Shown: piece after piece, positions 1-4,777 of the stretch
Layout of the letters: each line of letters starts with the position of its first letter
Numbering within the stretch: the stretch's first letter is position 1
The notes under the pieces: generated by a model
What the model was told of the DNA's origin: nothing
The model's input: the letters and a program-made list of their open reading frames with translations, nothing else
Database searches by the model: none
Made by a program: the position numbers and the translations under genes
NCBI GenBank assembly: GCA_005777205.1
Contig: SXNB01000234.1
Coordinates: forward strand, 1-6,049
From: Burkholderiales bacterium
GTDB lineage: Bacteria > Pseudomonadota > Gammaproteobacteria > Burkholderiales > SG8-39
DNA: 6,049 nucleotides
Direction: 5' to 3'

Positions 1-35
1 GAATAAGCGTCTGCGGCGGGCGCTCCCGGCTTCAT
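1..35 (-). CDS. possible 5' end of a divergent gene, cut by the window edge
   Basis: On the minus strand an ATG at 35-33 opens a frame that reads MKPGAPAADAY and stays open to the window edge. Only eleven codons are visible, so the product cannot be recognised and the open frame alone proves little. The support is positional: a TAGAAT box (49-44, minus strand) ends 8 nt before this ATG. This mirrors the arrangement of the rightward gene, which has TAGAAT 7 nt before its own ATG. If real, it would be a gene divergent from the aconitase-X pair and could be its regulator or a pathway partner. That role is inferred only from the arrangement. Confidence 0.25.
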   Translation of the reverse strand, partial: MKPGAPAADAY

Positions 36-43
36 GGGTCCAC

Positions 44-57
44 ATTCTAGTTAGAAT
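44..57. promoter_or_regulatory. palindromic divergent promoter core upstream of the AcnX genes
   Basis: ATTCTA (44-49), GT, then TAGAAT (52-57) form a perfect 6-2-6 inverted repeat, so a -10-like TAGAAT is present on both strands. The rightward box ends 7 nt before the ATG at 65, which places the expected transcription start at or within a base or two of that start codon. No Shine-Dalgarno sequence is visible between box and ATG. No good -35 element stands out on either strand. The palindrome could also be a small operator. The promoter call rests on the box sequence and its spacing only. Confidence 0.45.
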
Positions 58-64
58 CGCGGCC

Positions 65-1300
65 ATGAAACTCAACGACATCGAACGCGCCATGCGCGCC
101 GGCGACCTGGGACGCGCGCCGCAGATCGCCATCGAGCACCAGATCCAGGTCGGGGATTACTTCGGTGCGGAGGACTTCGTCGAGGTCACTCAGGCTCATA
201 TCATGGCTGACACGGAGAGCCTGGGCGAGTCCGGCGTGAAATGGCTGGAGGAAATGGCGCTGGAGGACGGCGGCAGGGCACGGGTCCGCGTCCCGACCAT
301 TACCGACCCCCGCGGTACCGACTTCGCCAAGGCGAAGGTGCTGAAGCAGCCGGAGCGGTTCCTGGAGCTGGAGCGTCGCACCATCGCCGCATTCCAGAAG
401 CTGGGGGTGTCGCTCACCGACACCTGCATCAATTACCAGACCATACAGGCGCCGACCCGCAATGAAAGCGTGGCCTTCGGCGACACCGGCGTGGTCATTT
501 ATGCCAATTCCGTTTGCGGCGCGCGCTCGAACTACGAGGGCGGGCCTTCCGCGGTATCGGCCGGGCTTACCGGACGCACGCCGCGCTACGGTTTTCACCT
601 CGATCCGCAGCGCCGGGCGACAGTCCGCATTCGCGCGGACTGGACGCCGCGGTCGCTCAACGAGTGGGGCGCGCTGGGCGGGGTGGTCGGCAAGCTTGCC
701 GGCAACTATTGGTCGGTGCCGGTGGTTCAAGGCCTGGAAGGCGCGCCCGGCTCCGACGCCTTGAAGCACTTTGGCGCGGCAATGGCGAGCTTCGGTTCCA
801 TTGCGATGTTCCACCTGGTCGGCATCACGCCGGAAGCGGTGCGGCTGGAGGACTGCGGCGGCGACAAGCTGCCGGTCGCGCATCGCGTGGGCGAGGCCGA
901 GGTGCGCGCGCTGATGGCCAACTACCCGGCGGACGGCGAGGTGGACGTGGTGGTGTTCTCCGCGCCGCAATTGAGCCTGTATGAACTGCGCGACCTGGCG
1001 AAGTTGTGCGAGGGCCGACGCTTCGCCAAGCCGCTGCTGGCGGTGACCAGCCCGCAGGTGAAGCCGGACTGCGACCGGTTCGGCTACACGAAATCCATTG
1101 AGGACGCGGGCGGCCACGTGCTCTCGGGGATGTGCTTCTACCAGTCCTATGCGCGCGAGATCGCCGAGGCCAACGGCTGGAAGCGACTCGCCACCAACAG
1201 CACCAAGATCGTCAATATCCTTGGCGGCTACGGCTACCAGCCGATGCTCGCCTCCATGGAGCGCTGCGTGGAGGCTGCGGAGAAGGGGCGCCTGGCATGA
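65..1300 (+). CDS. aconitase X large (catalytic) subunit, DUF521 family
   Basis: This 411-residue protein belongs to the aconitase X catalytic family. Bacterial members studied so far dehydrate cis-3-hydroxy-L-proline to delta-1-pyrroline-2-carboxylate; an archaeal branch dehydrates mevalonate 5-phosphate. Recognisable family segments are the start MKLNDIERAM, TDTCINY with Cys121 (a likely Fe-S ligand), VIYANSVCGARSNYEGGPSA (144-163), GMCF with Cys357 (second likely ligand) and TNSTKIVNILGG (378-389). The segment at 299-304 reads SAPQLS, whereas members I remember have a Gly-x-Pro-His form there, so the substrate may differ. The ATG at 65 fits the usual family start; it has no Shine-Dalgarno sequence and may be leaderless. 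The stop overlaps the start of the small subunit in ATGA, so the two are translationally coupled. No reductase, epimerase or transporter gene is in view to settle the substrate. Confidence 0.9.
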   Translation: MKLNDIERAMRAGDLGRAPQIAIEHQIQVGDYFGAEDFVEVTQAHIMADTESLGESGVKWLEEMALEDGGRARVRVPTITDPRGTDFAKAKVLKQPERFLELERRTIAAFQKLGVSLTDTCINYQTIQAPTRNESVAFGDTGVVIYANSVCGARSNYEGGPSAVSAGLTGRTPRYGFHLDPQRRATVRIRADWTPRSLNEWGALGGVVGKLAGNYWSVPVVQGLEGAPGSDALKHFGAAMASFGSIAMFHLVGITPEAVRLEDCGGDKLPVAHRVGEAEVRALMANYPADGEVDVVVFSAPQLSLYELRDLAKLCEGRRFAKPLLAVTSPQVKPDCDRFGYTKSIEDAGGHVLSGMCFYQSYAREIAEANGWKRLATNSTKIVNILGGYGYQPMLASMERCVEAAEKGRLA

Positions 1301-1698
1301 AGGAACTGATCGCGAAGCACGCCATCGGCAAGCCGGTGTCCGGGACGGCGATGGTGGCCAACGATGGCTTCTCGGCGCGTTATGACCTGGACCGCATCGG
1401 TGGCACCTTCTCCCGGCCGACACACAAGCTGGCCGGGAAATCATATGTGGGCCGAATACTGGTCCTGGACACCGCCAAGGGTGGTGTGGCGAGCGCCTGG
1501 ATGCTGCGCGAGATGGCCTCGCGGGGGATCATTCCCCTCGCGCTGGTTTTCAATACCGTGAACCCGATCCTGGCGCAGGGCGCGGCCTTCGGCGGCGTCA
1601 CCATGCTGTCGGGCTTCGAGAGCGAGATCACGGCGCAGGTGCCCGACGGCGCCAGGGTCGAGATCGACCCGGTGCGCCGGGTTTTGCGAATTCTTTAG
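1297..1698 (+). CDS. aconitase X small (swivel-domain) subunit, DUF126 family
   Basis: This 133-residue protein is the separate swivel-domain subunit that pairs with the upstream catalytic subunit to form the active hydro-lyase. Family features are GGTFSRPTHKLAGKSYVGRILVLDTAKGG (35-63, read in pieces) followed by the ANPI-like segment NPILAQGAAF (89-98). In canonical members as I remember them the first region has an SFWGG-type stretch and a Ser-Gly-(Lys/Arg)-Gly-Ser loop. Here these read GGTFSR and T59-A60-K61-G62-G63, so a serine thought to matter for activity appears to be replaced. The start at 1297 lies inside the stop of the large subunit (ATGA) and has a good Shine-Dalgarno, AAGGGG at 1282-1287. 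Length is normal for the family. Membership is clear; the reaction catalysed is not. Confidence 0.85.
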   Translation: MKELIAKHAIGKPVSGTAMVANDGFSARYDLDRIGGTFSRPTHKLAGKSYVGRILVLDTAKGGVASAWMLREMASRGIIPLALVFNTVNPILAQGAAFGGVTMLSGFESEITAQVPDGARVEIDPVRRVLRIL

Positions 1699-1706
1699 GA
1701 TCTGGC

Positions 1707-1859
1707 ATGGCGCGAGGGTCGGAGCCTCTCAACACTCTCGGCCAGAGCATGGATGCACAGGTGGCGCGGGCCGACCGCGCCATGTACCAGGCCAAGCAAC
1801 TGGGGCGAAACCGGGAGGTGAAGTTCGAACTCGCGCCCGCGGGCGCGCCGGCAGCCTAG
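1707..1859 (+). pseudogene. 3' remnant of a GGDEF (diguanylate cyclase) gene
   Basis: The frame from 1707 to the TAG at 1857-1859 encodes 50 residues. The central stretch ARADRAMYQAKQLGRNR (residues 20-36) is the characteristic C-terminal end of GGDEF domains, which make cyclic di-GMP. The preceding GMARGSEP, from 1704, could be what is left of the usual SIG(V/M)A strand. The GGDEF signature itself, the nucleotide-binding residues and any sensory domain are absent, and the gene's 5' part is replaced by the end of the acnX small subunit, 8 nt upstream. It has no convincing ribosome binding site and cannot be an active cyclase. It is best read as a decayed gene tail left by a deletion or by insertion of the acnX pair. 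Translation as a short orphan peptide is possible but unsupported. Confidence 0.75.
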
Positions 1860-1878
1860 GCTCTCGGCGGCCCCGCGC

Positions 1879-2658
1879 TCAGGCGCGGAGTGCTTCCAGC
1901 AGCTGCGGAAACACCTTCGGCGTGCCAGCGGCGATGTCGCCGCTCTCAAGCCAGCCCTGCGCGCCGGCGAGGTCGCCCACCAGGCCGCCGGCCTCCTGGA
2001 TCATGAGCGCGCCGGCTGCCATGTCCCAGGGCGCCAGTCCCATCTCCCAGAACGCATCCAGCCGCCCGCAGGCGACGTAGGCAAGGTCGAGCGCTGCCGC
2101 ACCTGCGCGGCGAACGCCTGAACTGTTTGTCATCAGGGTGCGCAGCTGGCGCGAATACAGGTCCAGGCGCGCCAGTTCCTTGAACGGAAACCCGGTGCCG
2201 ACCAGCGCGTCCTTGAGCTGGGCGCACTTGGTGACGCGGATGCGGCGGTCGTCCAGGTACGCGCCGTGCCCCTTGGAGGCCGTGAACAGTTCGTTTTTGG
2301 CCGGGTCGTAAACCACCGCCTGCGTGGTCGCGCCGCGGTGCTGCAGGGCGATGGAGACGCAGTATTGAGGGAAACCGTGGATGAAGTTGGTGGTGCCGTC
2401 CAGCGGATCGATGACCCAGCAGTACTCGGACTTCGCGCTTTCGGACACGCCGGATTCCTCGGCCAGCATCGCGTGGTCCGGGTAGGCCTGGCGGATGATC
2501 GACAGGATCGCATCCTCCGCGGCCTTGTCCACCTGGGTCACAAAATCATTGCGGTGCTTGGCCCGTACCTCGAGGCCTTCCCGGTTGAGTGCGGCGCGAT
2601 TGATGATCGAGCCGGCGCGGCGCGCGGCCTTGACCGCTGTATTGAGCATCGGGTGCAT
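1879..2658 (-). CDS. suhB: inositol-1-monophosphatase family protein SuhB
   Basis: The protein has 259 residues and is a Mg-dependent, lithium-sensitive-type sugar-alcohol phosphatase. The E. coli homologue hydrolyses inositol 1-phosphate and also acts as a Nus-like factor in rRNA transcription and folding. The start MHPMLNTAVKAARRAG aligns residue for residue with E. coli SuhB, which fixes the ATG at 2658. Metal-binding motifs are intact: Glu67-Glu68 in LAEESG, DPLDGTTNF at 84-92 (Asp84 and Asp87), and WDMAAG at 211-216 (Asp212). GFPFK (156-160) and RRAGAAALDLAYVA (183-196) are also typical. It converges on the GGDEF remnant and diverges from trmJ. No Shine-Dalgarno precedes the ATG; a TAGAAT box ends 9 nt upstream, so the mRNA may have almost no leader. 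Confidence 0.96.
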   Translation of the reverse strand: MHPMLNTAVKAARRAGSIINRAALNREGLEVRAKHRNDFVTQVDKAAEDAILSIIRQAYPDHAMLAEESGVSESAKSEYCWVIDPLDGTTNFIHGFPQYCVSIALQHRGATTQAVVYDPAKNELFTASKGHGAYLDDRRIRVTKCAQLKDALVGTGFPFKELARLDLYSRQLRTLMTNSSGVRRAGAAALDLAYVACGRLDAFWEMGLAPWDMAAGALMIQEAGGLVGDLAGAQGWLESGDIAAGTPKVFPQLLEALRA

Positions 2659-2666
2659 GGGGGGCG

Positions 2667-2678
2667 TATTCTATTATG
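2667..2678. promoter_or_regulatory. shared divergent -10 region for suhB and trmJ
   Basis: The only A/T-rich patch between suhB and trmJ contains -10-like hexamers on both strands. On the plus strand TATTCT (2667-2672) and TATTAT (2672-2677) face trmJ; the second lies 6 nt before the GTG at 2684. On the minus strand TAGAAT (2673-2668) lies 9 nt before the suhB ATG, with CATAAT (2678-2673) as an alternative. A weak -35, TTGAGC at 2642-2647, sits 19 bp from TATTCT. No good minus-strand -35 is visible. The two transcripts would start almost at their start codons, and the polymerases would compete for overlapping sites. This is inferred from motif and spacing. Confidence 0.45.
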
Positions 2679-2683
2679 CGGGG

Positions 2684-3427
2684 GTGTCTTCTCCGTCCCC
2701 GACTTCGATCCGGATCGTCCTGGTCCGCCCCAGCCACCCCGGCAACATTGGCTCGGCGGCGCGCGCCATGAAGGCGATGGGCCTCACCGACCTGCGGCTG
2801 GTTGCGCCCGAGCGTTACCCGGCGCCCGAGGCGCGATGGCTCGCGGCGCACGCGGTGGATGTGCTGGAGGCGGCGCAGGTCCACCTAACGCTCACGGAAG
2901 CGCTCGAGGGCTGCGAAGCCGCGTTCGCGCTCAGCGCGCGTCCGCGCGAGTGGTCGCCGCAGGTGCTCGCGGTGCGGGACGCTGCAATCGCCGCCGTGGC
3001 TCGGGCCGAAACGGGCCCGGTCGCGTTCGTATTCGGCCCCGAGGACACCGGCCTCGCGCAGAAGGAAGTCTTCGCCTGCCAGTACCTGGTCCACATCCCG
3101 ACGGCGCAGAAACCCGGTGCCATCAACCTGGGCTCACTCAACCTCGCTCAGGCGGTGCAGGTGGTGACTTACGAAGTGTGCGTCGCCGCAGGCACCCCGG
3201 TGCCGGCTCCGCACCGCTCCGGGAAACTGGCCACGATTCAGGACCTTGAGGGCCTCTACGGGCACCTGGAGCGTGTCGCGATCGAGAGCCGGTTCCTCGA
3301 CCCGGCGGCCAACTCGCGGCTGCGCGAGCGCTGGAAGCGGCTGTTCTCGCGCCTGGACATCGAGCGCGAGGAGGTCAACATCCTGCGTGGCCTGCTCAAC
3401 GCCCTAGAGAAGCCCAAGGGGCAATAG
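2684..3427 (+). CDS. trmJ: tRNA (cytidine/uridine-32-2'-O)-methyltransferase TrmJ
   Basis: TrmJ is a SPOUT (knotted) methyltransferase that uses S-adenosylmethionine to 2'-O-methylate nucleotide 32 of tRNA. With the GTG start at 2684 the protein has 247 residues, against 246 in E. coli. Motif 1 is NIGSAARAMKAMG (21-33), with Arg27 matching E. coli Arg23. Arg86 and Arg88 in LSARPREW match E. coli Arg82 and Arg84. Motif 2 is FGPEDTGL (117-124) and motif 3 ends in SLNLAQAVQVVTYE (151-164). The C-terminal dimer extension ends in NILRGLLNALEK. Motif 3 carries about five extra residues, QKPGAINLG before SLNL. ATG 2657 is in frame but would add nine residues, overlap the suhB start codon and precede the likely transcription start, so I prefer the GTG. 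cysE follows 36 nt downstream, probably on the same transcript. Confidence 0.92.
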   Translation: MSSPSPTSIRIVLVRPSHPGNIGSAARAMKAMGLTDLRLVAPERYPAPEARWLAAHAVDVLEAAQVHLTLTEALEGCEAAFALSARPREWSPQVLAVRDAAIAAVARAETGPVAFVFGPEDTGLAQKEVFACQYLVHIPTAQKPGAINLGSLNLAQAVQVVTYEVCVAAGTPVPAPHRSGKLATIQDLEGLYGHLERVAIESRFLDPAANSRLRERWKRLFSRLDIEREEVNILRGLLNALEKPKGQ

Positions 3428-3463
3428 CCGAGGGTTTTGCTCGGACATATTAAGATGTCGTCC

Positions 3464-4192
3464 ATGTTCAGTCACATGCGCGAAGACATCGCCAGCGTGT
3501 TCGAGCGCGACCCGGCGGCGCGTTCCAGCTGGGAGGTGCTCACCTGCTACCCCGGCCTGCACGCGGTCTGGCTGCATCGCGTCGCGCACTGGTTTTGGGG
3601 CATCGGCCTGGAGTGGGTCGGGCGCCTGGTGTCGCACCTTTCGCGGTGGTTCACGGGAATTGAGATCCATCCGGCCGTGGTCGTCGGCCGACGCGTGTTC
3701 ATCGACCACGGCAGGGGCGTGGTGATTGGCGAGACTGCCAAGATCGGCGACGACTGCACCATCTACCAGGGCGTGACCCTGGGCGGGACTTTGCTCTATC
3801 GCGGCGCCAAGCGCCACCCGACGCTGGGCAAGCGGGTCGTGGTGAGTGCCGGCGCCAAGGTGCTGGGCGGCTTCACGGTCGGCGACGACGCTAAGGTCGG
3901 TTCCAACTCAGTGGTATTGAAAGAAGTGCCGCCGGGGGTCACCGTGGTCGGCGTGCCGGGGCGGATCGTGGAGGGAAGCGAAAGGGCGGGCGACAAGGCG
4001 CAGTTCGCCGCCTACGGCGTGGTGCCGAACCAGGAAGATCCCTACATGAAGACGCTGCAGTCGCTGGTGGATCATGCCCAGGACCTGGAGCAGACCGTCT
4101 CCGCGCTCACCGAGAAAATGCGCCGACTGGAGCAGAAGCTAGCCGAGCAATCCCAGGACGCCAAGGTCGAGCCGATTCGGCCTATCAAATAG
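3464..4192 (+). CDS. cysE: serine O-acetyltransferase CysE
   Basis: CysE transfers acetyl from acetyl-CoA to L-serine, giving O-acetylserine, the precursor of cysteine. From ATG 3464 the protein has 242 residues. It has a short N-terminal helical region (MFSHMREDIASVFERDPAAR, then CYPGLHAVWLHRVAHW) and a left-handed beta-helix of hexapeptide repeats at about 65-170. The catalytic Asp81-His82 lie in DHGRGVVIGETA, and His118 is in AKRHP. The tail at about 195-230 (LQSLVDHAQDLEQ onward) looks like a short coiled coil and replaces the longer E. coli C-terminus used for cysteine synthase binding and feedback. In-frame starts at 3437 (TTG), 3455 and 3476 are possible; 3464 gives the usual MF-xx-(L/M)REDI start. 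Its place just before iscR fits the cysE-isc arrangement, supplying the cysteine used by IscS. Confidence 0.95.
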   Translation: MFSHMREDIASVFERDPAARSSWEVLTCYPGLHAVWLHRVAHWFWGIGLEWVGRLVSHLSRWFTGIEIHPAVVVGRRVFIDHGRGVVIGETAKIGDDCTIYQGVTLGGTLLYRGAKRHPTLGKRVVVSAGAKVLGGFTVGDDAKVGSNSVVLKEVPPGVTVVGVPGRIVEGSERAGDKAQFAAYGVVPNQEDPYMKTLQSLVDHAQDLEQTVSALTEKMRRLEQKLAEQSQDAKVEPIRPIK

Positions 4193-4211
4193 TTAATCCT
4201 TAGGCATATTT

Positions 4212-4236
4212 ATACTTGACTGATTCTGTCGGGATT
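4212..4236 (+). promoter_or_regulatory. IscR binding site 1 (type 1 Fe-S operator)
   Basis: This 25-bp box begins ATACTTGACTGATT and ends CTGTCGGGATT. It matches the type 1 IscR consensus (ATASYYGACT ... AGTCRRSTAT) at all but about three positions by hand comparison. It covers the -35 hexamer of the isc promoter. Binding of [2Fe-2S]-IscR here should repress transcription when cluster supply is adequate, as in E. coli. Confidence 0.85.
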
Positions 4237-4245
4237 GGGTATACT
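4216..4245 (+). promoter_or_regulatory. sigma-70-type promoter of the isc operon
   Basis: TTGACT (4216-4221) and TATACT (4240-4245) form a near-consensus -35/-10 pair with an 18-bp spacer, the strongest promoter visible in the window. Transcription should start near 4252, leaving a leader of about 28 nt with AGGCGAG (4266-4272) as ribosome binding site for the iscR ATG at 4280. Both hexamers lie inside IscR boxes. No transcription terminator is seen between cysE and this promoter, so readthrough from trmJ-cysE into isc is possible. Confidence 0.8.
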
Positions 4246-4265
4246 TGAGCAACTTCATCGGGTAT
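4241..4265 (+). promoter_or_regulatory. IscR binding site 2 (type 1-like, degenerate centre)
   Basis: A second 25-bp box begins ATACTTGA and ends TCGGGTAT, so its outer half-sites fit the IscR type 1 consensus very well. The centre (GCAACTTCA) departs from it at about five positions. It starts 29 bp after site 1 and overlaps the -10 hexamer and the expected transcription start. It is probably the weaker of two tandem operators that together cover the whole promoter. Confidence 0.7.
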
Positions 4266-4279
4266 AGGCGAGCACGATC

Positions 4280-4777
4280 ATGAAACTCACGACCAAAGGC
4301 CGCTTTGCGGTTACCGCGATGGTGGACCTGTCCATGCGCCAGACGCGCGGCCCGGTGACGCTGGCGGCGATCAGCGAGCGCCAGCGCATTTCGCTGTCGT
4401 ACCTGGAGCAGCTGTTCGGCAAGCTGCGGCGCGCGCGCCTGGTCAACAGCGTGCGCGGGCCGGGCGGAGGCTACAACCTCGCCAAGCCGGCGGCGAGCAT
4501 CTCCATGGCCGACATCATCGTCGCGGTGGACGAGCCGATCGATGCCACGCAGTGCGGCGGCAAGGAGAACTGCGGCGACGACGAAAGGCGCTGCATGACC
4601 CACGACTTGTGGGCGACGCTGAACGCGAAGATGCACGACTACCTGTCCTCAGTGTCGCTGGCGGACGTGGTCGCGCACCAGCATGGCAAGCCGATCGCGG
4701 TGATCAAGGACTGCCGGCCGGGCGAGAAAAGCGCGGACAGGGCCGCCGCGGCGGCGCCGGAAAAGGTCGCTGCGTGA
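4280..4777 (+). CDS. iscR: Fe-S cluster assembly transcriptional regulator IscR
   Basis: IscR is an Rrf2-family regulator that carries a [2Fe-2S] cluster and represses the isc operon when clusters are plentiful. The 165-residue protein starts MKLTTKGRFAVTAMVDL and has a winged helix-turn-helix over about residues 2-70, with the recognition helix around ISLSYLEQLFGKLR (37-50) and the wing RGPGGGYNLAKP (59-70). The cluster ligands are Cys92, Cys98, Cys105 and His108. The spacing between the second and third cysteines is six residues, one more than in E. coli IscR (Cys98-Cys104, His107). The Ala/Lys-rich tail after about residue 147 is poorly conserved. Its stop overlaps the GTG of iscS. Autoregulation is supported by the two boxes just upstream. 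Confidence 0.97.
   Translation: MKLTTKGRFAVTAMVDLSMRQTRGPVTLAAISERQRISLSYLEQLFGKLRRARLVNSVRGPGGGYNLAKPAASISMADIIVAVDEPIDATQCGGKENCGDDERRCMTHDLWATLNAKMHDYLSSVSLADVVAHQHGKPIAVIKDCRPGEKSADRAAAAAPEKVAA
4763..4766 (+). promoter_or_regulatory. ribosome binding site that sets the iscS start
   Basis: AAGG (within AAAAGG, 4761-4766) lies 7 nt before the GTG at 4774. This supports that GTG, which overlaps the iscR stop, as the start of iscS and argues against starts further upstream in the same open frame. Confidence 0.6.

Noticed and set aside
47..1444. Long minus-strand open frame (465 codons) antisense to the acnX genes
   Set aside because: The translation is rich in Arg, Ala and His without any recognisable domain, and the plus strand holds two clear family proteins. 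Long antisense open frames are common opposite GC-rich genes.
1873..1888. Perfect hairpin CCGCGC-TCAG-GCGCGG at the suhB 3' end, as a terminator between convergent genes
   Set aside because: The stem is only 6 bp, it overlaps the last suhB codons and stop, and there is no T-run on either strand. It may help termination but cannot be called one.
2495..2683. Extended N-terminus for TrmJ from upstream in-frame starts
   Set aside because: It would run through the suhB coding region on the other strand and add residues absent from the family. Homology begins at SIRIVLVRPSHPGN.
2266..3249. Plus-strand open frame of 327 codons overlapping suhB and trmJ
   Set aside because: It crosses two well-supported genes in other frames and its translation shows no family resemblance.
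3428..3444. Inverted repeat CCGAG ... CTCGG with a T-rich loop just after trmJ, as a terminator
   Set aside because: The stem is 5 bp with a 7-nt loop, and no T-run follows. The T's are in the loop. cysE begins 20 nt later and is probably co-transcribed.
4552..4773. N-terminal extension of IscS from 4552
   Set aside because: This part overlaps iscR in another frame and reads as Arg-rich non-homologous sequence. The GTG at 4774 has a ribosome binding site and gives the normal IscS length.
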